Below, one piece after another: positions 1 to 8,796 of a DNA stretch of 64,000 bases. The DNA lies in NCBI RefSeq assembly GCF_000477435.1, contig NC_022576.1, positions 372,001 through 436,000 on the forward strand, given 5' to 3'. Position 1 is the stretch's first letter. Each line of letters begins with the position of its first letter. A program made the position numbers and the translations under genes. The notes under the pieces are model-generated. The model saw nothing but the letters and a program-made list of their open reading frames with translations. It was not told the origin of the DNA and made no database searches. The DNA comes from Candidatus Symbiobacter mobilis CR. Its GTDB lineage: Bacteria; Pseudomonadota; Gammaproteobacteria; Burkholderiales; Burkholderiaceae_C.

Positions 1-309
1 AACCCAGGCACGCGCCCCGGCAGATTGCCCTTCCCGCTTTTTGGCTTCGTCCGACTCGGTAGTCAGCATGATGACCGGGGTGAATTTGTACACCGGCATT
101 TGCTTGACCGCCTTGAGGAACGCAATCCCGTCCATGACGGGCATGTTGACATCGCTAATGATGAGGTGAATTTTCTGCCCTTTGAGCTTGGACAGTGCAT
201 CCCGACCGTCCACCGCATCCACCACATCGTAGCCCGCGCTTTTGAGGGCAATACCGACGACACGCCTCATGGAGGCAGAGTCATCGACGATCAGGATCGT
301 TTTTGCCAT
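1..309 (-). CDS. cheY: CheY-like single-domain response regulator (C-terminus cut by window edge)
   Basis: This encodes a chemotaxis-type receiver protein that would carry a phosphoryl group from CheA to the flagellar motor switch. The visible 103 residues show the receiver hallmarks: acidic pair D9/D10, phospho-acceptor D53 in a SDVNMPVMDG context, and the conserved Thr in VIMLTTES near 83-84. The conserved Lys expected near 109 lies outside the window. The ATG at 309 has a good AGGAG Shine-Dalgarno that overlaps the stop codon of the upstream methyl-accepting protein, so the two are probably co-transcribed and coupled. That partner supports a chemotaxis role over a generic receiver. The reading frame stays open to base 1. 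Confidence 0.85.
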   Translation of the reverse strand, partial: MAKTILIVDDSASMRRVVGIALKSAGYDVVDAVDGRDALSKLKGQKIHLIISDVNMPVMDGIAFLKAVKQMPVYKFTPVIMLTTESDEAKKREGQSAGARAWV

Positions 310-318
310 GGTACTCCT

Positions 319-1467
319 CTAAAAAAACCGAATGTCTGTGTTGCCGGTGGGAGCAGCCACTCCGCCGTCGTGAACGATGTGCTGATCGCTCATGACGTAG
401 CTGCTTTTCATATCCTCCAGGTATTGATGGACATCTACCGGTTGCAGCATGCCTTCGGCAGTGAACCGCTGCAATTGTTCGTGCAACACTGCCGGGTAGC
501 GATCCATATTGCGTTCCACCTGGGTCAGGATTTGGCTGAGACGATCCTGAAACTGCATCTGAACGAGTGCCTGATTGACTTCATCCTGGATGCCGACGCT
601 TTCCGTGCGCAACGAGTTGCTGGCTTTCGCAAAGGCATCAAGGATCGAACGAAATTCCGTCAGCACGGTGGAGATGGTCTGGTTTGCCACATCCATTGAT
701 CCCCCTTCCTGGCTGACCGATTCCTGCACTACGGCACAAGTGTTGGTGATCGCAGCGCTGATGACGTTGACTTTTTCCGCGATGCGCTTGCCAGTTTCTC
801 CGGATTGGTTGGAAAGCATCCGGAACTCTTTGGCGACGACTGCGAACCCTCTTCCCAAATCGCCCGCACGCGCAGCCTCAATGGCTGCATTCAGCGCGAG
901 CAGATTGGTTTGTTGGGCAATGCGTGCGACGTCAGCAGCCATCTCTTGCAATTCGCTCGTGAAGCGGTCCAGGCTTTGCACTTTGGTCAACATCGCTTGC
1001 AGGCTTTGCATGGCGGACTGTTGCACCTCGATCAGGGTTCGCAATTGCTCTTCACTGCGAGCGAAAAGAGCTGCCATGGCGTTGTCATGCTCCATGTTGC
1101 TCGTTTCCTGCGCAGCAGCGCGAACGCTGGCGTCGAGCTTGTCCACGATTTCTCCGAAGCGGCGTACGAGATCGTTGGTGGCGCTTTCCATTTGGTCTCT
1201 GGAGGAACCGATGTGGTTCTTCCAGACGGGAATGATTTTTTCCCCGAGGTGAGTTTGACCTTCGACGAAATGGTGAATGGCGAGTTGCACGGCGAGGGAA
1301 CGCGCCTGCATGGTAGCCCCCAGCCAAACGCCGCCTGCCAGCAGTAGCGAACCAACGATGCAGGGAACCCAGCCAAAGTCGGCAATGACAAGCAGGGCCA
1401 ATGCACCAGCACCACCCAAGGTCACGCAAGACCAAAATTCAAATTGCAACCGCTGAGGCACTTTCAT
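319..1467 (-). CDS. Methyl-accepting chemotaxis-type transducer without periplasmic sensor domain
   Basis: This 382-residue protein has two closely spaced N-terminal membrane segments (about residues 15-60) with almost no loop between them. A long cytoplasmic helical signalling region follows. The conserved hairpin tip that contacts CheA/CheW is clear: [20 protein letters not shown] followed by [12 protein letters not shown]. No ligand-binding domain is visible between the membrane segments, so it probably senses a cytoplasmic or membrane cue or a partner protein. The ATG at 1467 was chosen; a GTG 18 bases upstream is in frame and possible. The cheY-like gene follows directly, which suggests a small chemotaxis operon continuing past the left edge. 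Confidence 0.85.
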   Translation of the reverse strand: MKVPQRLQFEFWSCVTLGGAGALALLVIADFGWVPCIVGSLLLAGGVWLGATMQARSLAVQLAIHHFVEGQTHLGEKIIPVWKNHIGSSRDQMESATNDLVRRFGEIVDKLDASVRAAAQETSNMEHDNAMAALFARSEEQLRTLIEVQQSAMQSLQAMLTKVQSLDRFTSELQEMAADVARIAQQTNLLALNAAIEAARAGDLGRGFAVVAKEFRMLSNQSGETGKRIAEKVNVISAAITNTCAVVQESVSQEGGSMDVANQTISTVLTEFRSILDAFAKASNSLRTESVGIQDEVNQALVQMQFQDRLSQILTQVERNMDRYPAVLHEQLQRFTAEGMLQPVDVHQYLEDMKSSYVMSDQHIVHDGGVAAPTGNTDIRFF

Positions 1468-1932
1468 GTCAACCCGATGCAGCACTTCGGAGTGATGTCA
1501 GCACCCCGGGAAACAACCACTGCGTTTGCACACCCCAACGTGAAAACCGGTCGGACGAACCCTGCCGTGATGTCGGAGGAAATGCGCAATAGGCAATGTT
1601 GCTTGCCATGGCGATTTGCATTCCCCATACGCCCACTACACACCCTTACGGGCGTATCGAATGGTCGGCGTATGGTAAGAATCCGCCTCCAAATCGGGGC
1701 CCCAAAGCAGCAGGGCGGGCGCATTATGCATGAATGCCCTGGACTGTTCTCTGGGGTATACAGCGTGCTACGAATGGTGTGGCGACGCTGTTTTCTTTCG
1801 CTTTTTCTTAGTCATTACAACGCTTTTCCATGTGCGATTCGGGATAGTGTGCCTACGTAGAATGGATCGGCAGGCGCTGAGCATGCAAGTACGTCCCGGT
1901 GGCTGCCTATCCTTTTTTCTTCCTTCCATTCC
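1468..1932. other. Intergenic region between divergent MCP and sugar transferase genes
   Basis: This 465-base gap should hold divergent promoters, but I could not pick convincing -35/-10 pairs. It contains an 8-bp inverted repeat, ATACGCCC at 1627-1634 and GGGCGTAT at 1650-1657, followed by another GCGTAT at 1668. That arrangement could be an operator or a weak hairpin. The last 30 bases before the sugar transferase start are almost pure pyrimidine. Short open frames here have no recognisable protein signature. Confidence 0.4.
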
Positions 1933-3300
1933 ATGCACATTCCCGCTCGCATAGACGCGCCATGGGCTCACCATTGCGCCGCTGTCTTGGATGTTTTGGC
2001 GGTCTGGTTCTGCGCAGGTCTGGCATACCGTGTGCTCGTGTACCAAGCGCATGTTCCCAAGGTTTTGGGCCTGCTTCCCAACTATTACGCGGAGCTGAGC
2101 CTTTTGGGTACTCTGGTGTTGTTGTTGGTTTCCCTGGGTGGGATGGGGGGACAGCGATGGATGGCGATTGAGCAATCACTGCGAGCAGTTGTAGTTGCGT
2201 GGTTCGTAGCGGTGCTGGCTTTGGTGGTGTGGTTGTTTTTGACCAAGACTTCGATCGAGGTCTCCCGTTTGTGGTTCTTGGTATGGGCATGTATCACCCC
2301 AGTGATGCTGGTGTTGCAACGCATGGCCTTGCTCGCTGCGGTTGGCTGGTTGCAGGGGCGCGAAGGAAGCGCACAGTCGATCCTTGTCGTGGGAGACGAC
2401 AGTGCATGTGACAAGGTGCGGAAGGCCGTTGCCTCGAATCCGTGGTGCGGATACAGGGTGCGTGCTTCGATGGCTCCGGGAATCCTGCCTGCGGCATCTG
2501 CGTCCATGCAGGCATGTGATGAAGTGTGGCTGTGCCTGCCTTTGGGTGACGACCACGCCATCCAGTCCGCGTTGCATGCCTTGCGCCACAGTATGGCGAA
2601 TATTCGCATCGTGCCGGATGCGGCCGTCTCGCGCTATCTGCATGGTGGGGTGCAGGAACTGGCTGGGGTGACATTGCTCGACGTTTCCACGACACCCATG
2701 ACCGGGACGATGCGTCTGGCCAAAGCAGTGGAAGACTTCGTGGGAGCCTCGCTGATCCTATGTTTGATTGCCATTCCGATGTTGGCTATTGCCGTGGCTA
2801 TCAAGGTAACTTCCCGGGGGCCGGTGCTCTACAAGCAACTGCGCCATGGCTGGAACGGCAAACCGATCTGGGTCTACAAATTCCGCACGATGGTCGAGCA
2901 CCAGGAACCGGATTTCCAGGTCACGCAAGCCACCCGCAGCGATCCCCGCGTCACCCGGGTGGGGGCGTTTTTGCGCAAAACCAGCCTGGATGAATTGCCG
3001 CAGTTTCTCAACGTCTTGCAAGGCAGGATGTCGATTGTTGGCCCGCGGCCTCATGCCGTTGCGCACAACGAGTACTACAAGGAACTGGTTCCGGGGTATA
3101 TGCGCCGCCACACCGTCAAACCCGGCATTACAGGTTGGGCGCAGATCAATGGCTATCGCGGGGAGACGGATACGTTGGAGAAGATGCAGCGCCGGGTCGA
3201 TTACGACATGTACTACATCAACCATTTGTCGATCTGGTTCGACCTCAAGATCATCCTGATGACGGTCTTCAAAGGCTGGGTACACCACAACGCCTATTGA
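1933..3300 (+). CDS. Undecaprenyl-phosphate sugar phosphotransferase (WcaJ/EpsB type)
   Basis: This 455-residue membrane enzyme is of the polyprenyl-phosphate hexose-1-phosphate transferase family, which starts exopolysaccharide repeat units by loading the first sugar on undecaprenyl phosphate. The N-terminal half has four to five hydrophobic segments and a nucleotide-binding-like CoA/NAD fold region. A further hydrophobic segment at about 270-290 precedes the catalytic bacterial sugar transferase domain. That domain shows [28 protein letters not shown] and [17 protein letters not shown]. Length and architecture match full-length WcaJ-like enzymes. No other capsule or Wzx/Wzy gene is adjacent, so its pathway is elsewhere. 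The start lacks a clear Shine-Dalgarno and follows a pyrimidine-rich stretch. Confidence 0.88.
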   Translation: MHIPARIDAPWAHHCAAVLDVLAVWFCAGLAYRVLVYQAHVPKVLGLLPNYYAELSLLGTLVLLLVSLGGMGGQRWMAIEQSLRAVVVAWFVAVLALVVWLFLTKTSIEVSRLWFLVWACITPVMLVLQRMALLAAVGWLQGREGSAQSILVVGDDSACDKVRKAVASNPWCGYRVRASMAPGILPAASASMQACDEVWLCLPLGDDHAIQSALHALRHSMANIRIVPDAAVSRYLHGGVQELAGVTLLDVSTTPMTGTMRLAKAVEDFVGASLILCLIAIPMLAIAVAIKVTSRGPVLYKQLRHGWNGKPIWVYKFRTMVEHQEPDFQVTQATRSDPRVTRVGAFLRKTSLDELPQFLNVLQGRMSIVGPRPHAVAHNEYYKELVPGYMRRHTVKPGITGWAQINGYRGETDTLEKMQRRVDYDMYYINHLSIWFDLKIILMTVFKGWVHHNAY

Positions 3301-3372
3301 TGGTAGTTCTGGTTCCGCCCTCCTCACAGCATCCCCCGCTGGAGGAAAGAGTGCCGTCCAGCCTGGAAATAG

Positions 3373-3390
3373 CCTACTGAAATAGGTTTT
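3373..3390. repeat. Dispersed CCTACTGNAATAGGTT motif, single copy
   Basis: The 18-base string CCTACTGAAATAGGTTTT lies between the convergent sugar transferase and murI genes. It matches, with small changes, both arms of the inverted repeat at 38678-38752. The CCTA...TAGG ends are self-complementary. It does not look like a standard terminator because neither strand follows it with a T run. Confidence 0.5.
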
Positions 3391-4198
3391 ACGCCTGCAA
3401 AGGGAGCACTGGGGCGTCGATGCCCAGCCAGCGTTGGGCAGCATTGCGCACAGCATGGGGGTTGCCGCTGGCCATGAGCCGCAATGTTGGCGCGGTCATG
3501 ACAGGACTACGGGGCGGTAGCAAGCGTGCGGTGTGGCGAGCCACGGGGATGCCGGTGTCGAGGAATCGCACCTCGGTTCCTGCAATGCGCTGCATGGTGT
3601 CCAGGGCAAAAGGGTAATGGGTACATCCGAGCACGATGGTGTCGATGCCCGCAACGCCGAAGGGGGCGAGGGCGCCAAGGTACCGGGTGCATAGACTTTT
3701 GATCTGCGGCTGGTCATCTGCCTCGATGGCAGCGGCCAGTCCGTCGCAGGGTTGGTAGACGAAGTGCGCGCAATCGGCAAGAGAAGTCGATAAGGCACAG
3801 AATTTCGGGCTTTGGAGCGTGCCCCGTGTTGCCAGTACACCGATCCGCCTACTGCGACTCAGCATGACTGCGGGCTTGAGCGCAGGTTCTACCCCCACGA
3901 TGAGTAGGCTGGGGTACTCGCTGCGCAGCACGTGAATAGCCGCTGCGGTGGCGGTGTTGCAAGCGACGACCAGCGCACGCAAGCCAGCGTGGGCGAGCTG
4001 CGCAGTGATCGTCCGCGAGCGTGCAACGACAAAAGCCGCATCGCGCTCCCCGTACGGGGCATGGGCGTTGTCCGCGACGTAGACAAAACTATCGTGGGGC
4101 AAGGCTGCGCGCAACTCGCGCAGAATGCTCAACCCACCGATGCCGCTGTCAAATACGCCGATGCAGCCATCGGCGTCGGGCTGTGCGTCAACAATCAC
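3389..4198 (-). CDS. murI: Glutamate racemase
   Basis: This 269-residue enzyme interconverts L- and D-glutamate to supply D-Glu for peptidoglycan. The N-terminal GVFDSGIGGLSIL motif and both catalytic cysteines are present, in VVACNTATAAA and VLGCTHYPF. They are spaced as in the cofactor-independent Asp/Glu racemase family. Length is normal. The start is a GTG at 4198 that overlaps the end of the upstream fumarase gene by 11 bases, which suggests translational coupling. Confidence 0.93.
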   Translation of the reverse strand: MIVDAQPDADGCIGVFDSGIGGLSILRELRAALPHDSFVYVADNAHAPYGERDAAFVVARSRTITAQLAHAGLRALVVACNTATAAAIHVLRSEYPSLLIVGVEPALKPAVMLSRSRRIGVLATRGTLQSPKFCALSTSLADCAHFVYQPCDGLAAAIEADDQPQIKSLCTRYLGALAPFGVAGIDTIVLGCTHYPFALDTMQRIAGTEVRFLDTGIPVARHTARLLPPRSPVMTAPTLRLMASGNPHAVRNAAQRWLGIDAPVLPLQA

Positions 4199-5759
4199 GC
4201 TGCCGGGTAAGGTCCGGACAGGCTATCGATGCATCGGTAACACCCAGGGTGATCCGTCGCTGCCATTCGATTGGGCCGGTGGTATGCACGCTGGTGCCCT
4301 GGCTGTCCACGGCAACGGTGACGGGCATGTCCTGCACTTCGAATTCGTAGATGGCTTCCATGCCCAGGTCGGCAAATGCAAGGACTTTGGCTGCGCGGAT
4401 GGCCTTGGAAACCAGATACGCCGCGCCGCCGACGGCCATGAGGTACGCGCAACCGTGCTTGCGTATCGATTCAATTGCGATGGGGCCGCGTTCTGCCTTG
4501 CCGATCATCACGAGCAACCCGGTTTGCGACAACATCATCTCGGTGAAGCCATCCATGCGCGTGGCCGTCGTGGGGCCGGCGGGGCCTACGGCTTCGTTAT
4601 CGACGGGATCGACGGGGCCTACGTAATAAATTGCTCGGTTGCGGAAATCGACGGGGAGGGGTTCACCACGTGCGAGCATGTCTTGGATTCGTTTGTGGGC
4701 TGCATCGCGCCCCGTCAGCATCTTGCCGTGCAGAAGCAGGGTTTCCCCGGGTTTCCAGCTCGCCACTTCCTCGCGGGTCAAGGTATCCAGGGATACGCGG
4801 CGGCACGCATCGTTGGGAGCCCAATCGACCTGTGGCCACGAGTCCAGGCTGGGGGGGGTGAGGTAGACCGGGCCATCGCCGCGCAAGGTGAAGTGGGCGT
4901 GGCGGGTGGCGGCGCAATTGGGAATCATCGCCACCGGTTTGCTGGCAGCGTGAGTGGGGAACATCTTGAGTTTGACGTCGAGCACTGTCGTCAACCCACC
5001 CAGGCCCTGTGCGCCGATGCCCAGCGCATTGATCTTCTCGTACAGCTCCAGCCGCAGCGCTTCCTCGGGAAGGAGTACGGCCCCCGTTGCTGCGCGCTCT
5101 TGCAATTCGTACATATTGACGGCGTCCATCAGGCTTTCCTTGGCCATGAGGACAGCTTTCTCTGCTGTGCCACCGATGCCGATCCCCAGGATGCCCGGAG
5201 GGCACCAGCCTGCACCCATCATCGGGAGCATTTTGAGCACCCAATCGACGACGGAGTCCCCGGGATTGAGCATCGCCAGCTTGCTTTTGTTCTCGCTGCC
5301 CCCGCCTTTGGCGGCAACAGTGACTTCGACGGTGTTGCCGGGAACGAGTCGGCAATGCACGACGGCGGGGGTGTTGTCCTTCGTGTTTTTGCGCAGGAAT
5401 TGCGGATCAGCGACGACGCTGGCGCGCAGGGTGTTTTCCGGGTGCAGGTACGCCTTGCGCACACCTTCGTTGATCGCGTCTTCGATGCTGCCGGAGAACC
5501 CCTCCCAGCGCACGTCCATCCCAACCTGGAGGAAGACGTTGACGATCCCCGTGTCTTGGCAAATCGGCCTGTGTGACGTGGCGCACATCTTGCTGTTGCT
5601 CAGGATTTGCGCAATGGCATCCTTGGCAGCGGGGCTGCGCTCACGTTCCCAGGCACGGGTCAGATGCTCGATGAAGTCTGCGGGATGGTAGTAGCTGATG
5701 AACTGCAGGGCAGCAGCGACGGACTCGATCAGATCGTCCTGGCGGATGGTGGTAGTCAT
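4188..5759 (-). CDS. fumA: Class I (iron-sulfur) fumarate hydratase
   Basis: This 523-residue homodimeric type of fumarase (alpha and beta regions fused) catalyses reversible hydration of fumarate to malate in the TCA cycle. The three cluster cysteines are visible in KMCATSHRPICQDTG, GWCPPGILG and IPNCAATRHAH contexts. The C-terminal beta region contains VGPVDPVDNEAVGPAGPTTATRMD. The ATG at 5759 is preferred over an in-frame TTG at 5768. No Shine-Dalgarno is seen, and the leader is strongly pyrimidine-rich on the coding strand. The gene overlaps murI at its 3' end. Symbol choice between fumA and fumB is conventional. Confidence 0.93.
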   Translation of the reverse strand: MTTTIRQDDLIESVAAALQFISYYHPADFIEHLTRAWERERSPAAKDAIAQILSNSKMCATSHRPICQDTGIVNVFLQVGMDVRWEGFSGSIEDAINEGVRKAYLHPENTLRASVVADPQFLRKNTKDNTPAVVHCRLVPGNTVEVTVAAKGGGSENKSKLAMLNPGDSVVDWVLKMLPMMGAGWCPPGILGIGIGGTAEKAVLMAKESLMDAVNMYELQERAATGAVLLPEEALRLELYEKINALGIGAQGLGGLTTVLDVKLKMFPTHAASKPVAMIPNCAATRHAHFTLRGDGPVYLTPPSLDSWPQVDWAPNDACRRVSLDTLTREEVASWKPGETLLLHGKMLTGRDAAHKRIQDMLARGEPLPVDFRNRAIYYVGPVDPVDNEAVGPAGPTTATRMDGFTEMMLSQTGLLVMIGKAERGPIAIESIRKHGCAYLMAVGGAAYLVSKAIRAAKVLAFADLGMEAIYEFEVQDMPVTVAVDSQGTSVHTTGPIEWQRRITLGVTDASIACPDLTRQRDC

Positions 5760-5874
5760 AGAACGCAAGCGGTACAGAAGGAAAGAGGATGGAATGGGAG
5801 AAGAAGAAGGAGATAGGAATAGGGAGGAATAGGGTGGGATCGAACGAGGCAGGCTCCCACGGAAATCGCAAAAG

Positions 5875-6492
5875 TCAATGTGAAGCCGATGCAGCAGCGT
5901 GTGAACTCATGATCTTGTCGGTATAGGCGATAGCCATGGCCGAAAACAAGAACGCGATATGGATCGCCGTTTGTGCGATGAGGACGCGGTTTTCGTAATT
6001 GGCCGCGTTGATGAAAGTCTTGAGCAGGTGGATGGAGCTGATGCCGATGATGGCCGTGGCCAGCTTGACTTTCAGCACCGAGGCGTTGACGTGGCTGAGC
6101 CATTCGGGTTGATCGGGGTGGCCTTCCAGCCCCAGGCGGCTGACGAAGGTTTCGTACCCTCCGACGATCACCATGATGAGCAGGTTGGAAATCATCACCA
6201 CGTCAATGAGCGCGAGCACGACGAGCATGATGATCGTCTCATTGAGGGTAGTGACCGTAGCGTCCGATTTGTAGCCAATCCCGGTAACAAGCGCTTGCAG
6301 CGCATGGGGATTTCCCCATGCGGCTTCGAGCAGGTGGACGAGTTCGACCCAAAAGTGGAAGACGTATACGCCTTGCGCGGCAATCAGCCCCAAGTACAAG
6401 GGGAGCTGTAGCCAACGGCTGGCGAAGATAAAACGCGATACCGGCTGCAGGGGACGCAGCACGGAGGTATGGAGGGGATGTTTGGTGGACAC
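5875..6492 (-). CDS. YqhA/UPF0114 family integral membrane protein
   Basis: This 205-residue protein has about four hydrophobic helices. It carries the family-typical stretch around IVGGYETFVSRLGLEGHPDQ and a later SSIHLLKTFINA segment. It matches the UPF0114/TIGR00645 family, whose biochemical role is not established. Some members resemble small channel-like or stress-related membrane proteins, which is only inference here. It is somewhat longer than the E. coli YqhA because of an N-terminal extension. It sits on the same strand as fumarase, with a 115-base pyrimidine-rich spacer. Confidence 0.8.
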   Translation of the reverse strand: MSTKHPLHTSVLRPLQPVSRFIFASRWLQLPLYLGLIAAQGVYVFHFWVELVHLLEAAWGNPHALQALVTGIGYKSDATVTTLNETIIMLVVLALIDVVMISNLLIMVIVGGYETFVSRLGLEGHPDQPEWLSHVNASVLKVKLATAIIGISSIHLLKTFINAANYENRVLIAQTAIHIAFLFSAMAIAYTDKIMSSHAAASASH

Positions 6493-6507
6493 AGCTTTAC
6501 CTGTCAG

Positions 6508-6819
6508 TCAACGTAGGCTCATGATCCACTTGACGAGGGCCTGTGCCTCGTCGGGGGTCAGTTGCGGATTGGGGGGCATGGAAATGGCGCCCCAGTTTCT
6601 AGAACTGCCGCGCATGATTTTGCTCGCCAATTTGCTGGAGGCATTTTGCTTGCCGTATTTTTCGGCGATGCTCTCGAAAGAGGGGCCGACGACCTTGTTA
6701 GATACAGCGTGGCAGGACATGCAGTTCTTCTGCTGTGCCAGCGTCAGATCCGCAAGCGACAGGGTAGGGAGGAGGGGAAGAACGACCCCGAGAGCGATGC
6801 CAAGCGGTATACGTACCAT
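6508..6819 (-). CDS. Small periplasmic class I c-type cytochrome
   Basis: This 103-residue precursor resembles cytochrome c551/c552. The ATG at 6819 gives a clean signal peptide ending near LSLA-D (residues 1-23), so I prefer it to upstream starts. The haem attachment motif CMSCH spans residues 33-37, and the distal axial ligand is probably M81 in the ISMPPNPQL segment. The mature size of about 80 residues is typical for electron carriers in respiratory chains. It lies 15 bases downstream of the yqhA-like gene's start region on the same strand. No redox partner gene is adjacent. Confidence 0.87.
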   Translation of the reverse strand: MVRIPLGIALGVVLPLLPTLSLADLTLAQQKNCMSCHAVSNKVVGPSFESIAEKYGKQNASSKLASKIMRGSSRNWGAISMPPNPQLTPDEAQALVKWIMSLR

Positions 6820-6979
6820 GATGCAATCCTGTGCCAACCCAGACGTCACACGCCTCCCAGGCTACGAACCATGCGACGATGTCGACGAGGTCATCATCCA
6901 CAAACCCTTGGGGAGGCGCAAGCCATTGTAGGAGGGCATCTGGCCGCTGTTTATCATCGGGAACACGTGGGAGCGAATC

Positions 6980-7222
6980 ATGTATCTGCTGGGACTGGGT
7001 TTGGCATTATTGGCCTTGAAAGTGCTGGAGGTAGACCCTGTGGCACAGTGGTCGTGGTGGCAGGTATTGCTTCCTTTCGTACTGGCAGCGGCGTGGTGGT
7101 CGTGGGCGGATGCCAGCGGGTATACCAAGCGCAAGGCGATGGAACGGGAAAGCAAGCGCAGTAGCGAACGGCGTGCGCGCATCCAAGACAATCTCCGTGG
7201 AATTCACCGCGATGGCCGGTGA
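6980..7222 (+). CDS. Small Trp-rich membrane protein (TIGR04438 type)
   Basis: This 80-residue protein has two short hydrophobic segments rich in Trp (QWSWWQVL and AAWWSWAD), then a highly charged tail rich in Arg and Lys. This layout is that of the small Trp-rich protein family of Burkholderiales, whose function is unknown. A GGGAG Shine-Dalgarno precedes the ATG by seven bases. It lies upstream of the response-regulator diguanylate cyclase with a 52-base gap and may share its transcript. Confidence 0.75.
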   Translation: MYLLGLGLALLALKVLEVDPVAQWSWWQVLLPFVLAAAWWSWADASGYTKRKAMERESKRSSERRARIQDNLRGIHRDGR

Positions 7223-7274
7223 TAGCCGGTATTTCGAATCGTGCCGTCAGGGTGGATTTTCCCAAGGAAAGTGC

Positions 7275-8216
7275 ATGAAGATATTGTTGGTGGATGACGC
7301 ACGGTCTGTCGTCATGGTGATGACTGCGCGTTTATCGAGTTATGGGTACGACGTCATTGCAGCCCCCAATGGTCAGGAAGGGGTGGAGGTGTATGCGAAA
7401 GAGGCCCCCGATCTGGTGTTGATGGACGTGGAAATGCCCATCATGAACGGCTTTGAGGCAGCCAACCGCATCCGTGCCATCGAAGCGACCCAGCAATGGG
7501 CGTGGACACCGATCATTTTTCTCACCTCTTCCGACACGGTGGAAAACCTGGTCACAGCCATCGAGGCTGGTGGGGACGACTTCATGTCGAAGTTTGTGCC
7601 CGAACCTGTGCTCAATGCCAAGATGAAGGCCATGAGCCGGATTGCGATGCTGCGGCAGAGCCTGGCTCGCGCCAACCAAAAGTTGCATGATTTGGCCAGC
7701 CAGGATGGGTTGACGGGGTTGTGCAACCGGCGCACGATGGATCTGCGTTCGGATCAGTATTGGTTCGAATCCACGGCGCGCGGTGATGCTTTTGGTTTGT
7801 TGATGCTCGACATCGACAACTTCAAAAAATATAACGACCACTATGGGCACCAGGCTGGTGATGACTGTTTGCGCATCGTGGCCCAAGCCATTGATCGGTG
7901 CGTGGGCGTGTTCCGGGAGCAGCATCCCGGTAGTACGGCGTTTGCGGCACGGTATGGTGGGGAAGAATTCGCAGTGATCGTCCCCGGGGTCGATGTTGCG
8001 GATTTCGAGGCGCTGGCGCAGTCGGTCGTGTATACCGTGCGCAATCAAAACATCCCCCACGAACGCAACGGTGACTGGGGTGTGGTCACGGTCTCCGTGG
8101 GCGGGGAGTGGGCGCCCCATGCCTCGGGTGCTTTGGTGGGGATGTTCCGGCAGGCCGATTCCCGCTTGTACCAGGCCAAGCAGCGGGGGCGGAACTGCGC
8201 GGTGACTGCAACGTAG
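7275..8216 (+). CDS. Receiver-GGDEF diguanylate cyclase (PleD/WspR-like architecture)
   Basis: This 313-residue cytoplasmic protein has an N-terminal receiver domain (about 1-120) with acidic D7/D8 and phospho-acceptor D51 in DLVLMDVEMPIMNG. A GGDEF domain follows (about 145-310) with the active-site variant GGEEF at about 228-232. Phosphorylation by an unknown histidine kinase would promote dimerisation and c-di-GMP synthesis. No RxxD inhibitory site is seen five residues before GGEEF, so product inhibition may be absent. The ATG at 7275 has an AAGGAAA ribosome site. It could supply c-di-GMP to the BcsE-type receptor encoded at 25908-27839, which is inference. Confidence 0.9.
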   Translation: MKILLVDDARSVVMVMTARLSSYGYDVIAAPNGQEGVEVYAKEAPDLVLMDVEMPIMNGFEAANRIRAIEATQQWAWTPIIFLTSSDTVENLVTAIEAGGDDFMSKFVPEPVLNAKMKAMSRIAMLRQSLARANQKLHDLASQDGLTGLCNRRTMDLRSDQYWFESTARGDAFGLLMLDIDNFKKYNDHYGHQAGDDCLRIVAQAIDRCVGVFREQHPGSTAFAARYGGEEFAVIVPGVDVADFEALAQSVVYTVRNQNIPHERNGDWGVVTVSVGGEWAPHASGALVGMFRQADSRLYQAKQRGRNCAVTAT

Positions 8217-8239
8217 TGTGTGGAGTAGTGTGCGCTGTG

Positions 8240-8287
8240 GTGTGTGATGTGGTGTGTGATGTGGTGTGTGATGTGGTGTGTGATGCA
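8240..8287. repeat. 12-bp tandem repeat, three perfect copies and one degenerate
   Basis: The unit GTGTGTGATGTG repeats at 8240, 8252 and 8264, with a partial fourth copy ending in ATGCA at 8287. It sits just after the diguanylate cyclase stop and before the next gene. It is a simple GT-rich tandem repeat of the kind that varies by slippage. It does not break either flanking gene. Confidence 0.85.
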
Positions 8288-8305
8288 GTAGCTGCTTTGC
8301 AGCCC

Positions 8306-8668
8306 ATGCTCCGCAAGGCTTCTACGTTTTTTGCGTCTGCGATCAGGTTTCCAGTGCTGCGTGCTGTTGTTGCACTGTGGTTGCTGGGGGGTGCAGGAGT
8401 CGCGCTCTGTGCCCACCATACGATTCCGCCCAGTGCGCCGGGCGGTGTGCTGGAAGTCACTGCGCCTCCCTGGATACGTATCGACGGCAAGGTGGAGCGG
8501 TTGTCCCCGGGGGCGAGAATTTGGGGAACCCACCGAATGCTCGTCATGTCCGCATCCTTGGTGGGCAGGCCGTGGAAGGTGCGATACATCCGCGACCCTC
8601 AAGCGCTGATCCACGAGGTGTGGATCATGGGTGAAGATTCGTCTGGCATCGGTGGCGCTGCTCTGTAA
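8306..8668 (+). CDS. Conserved hypothetical exported protein
   Basis: This 120-residue protein has a hydrophobic signal or anchor at about residues 18-36 ([20 protein letters not shown]). A small conserved-looking domain follows, containing [16 protein letters not shown] and a terminal VHEVWIM segment. I recall similar short proteins beside miaB in Comamonadaceae but cannot assign a function. The start at 8306 is the first ATG after the tandem repeat; no strong Shine-Dalgarno is seen. It is followed by miaB after 128 bases. Confidence 0.6.
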   Translation: MLRKASTFFASAIRFPVLRAVVALWLLGGAGVALCAHHTIPPSAPGGVLEVTAPPWIRIDGKVERLSPGARIWGTHRMLVMSASLVGRPWKVRYIRDPQALIHEVWIMGEDSSGIGGAAL

Positions 8669-8796
8669 GCAGTCTCGTCTTTGTCGCTATCGCGGTCCTT
8701 TGCGCCGTCTATGCATTGCAGTCGGTGACACCCGGGTTGGGACAGGGATTGGAGAGGGATCGCGTACATGGTGAGCCCAAAAAGTGGGAGTACGAC

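Noticed and set aside
4125-5576. 483-codon plus-strand open frame opposite fumarase
   Set aside because: Antisense shadow of fumA in a GC-rich frame, rich in Gly/His/Arg with no family match.
8240-8287. CRISPR-like array
   Set aside because: Units are adjoining 12-mers with no spacers.
8108-8306. Extended N-terminus of the 8306 protein through the 12-bp repeats (VCDV repeats)
   Set aside because: It would overlap the diguanylate cyclase end and add only repeat-encoded residues before a normal signal-like segment.
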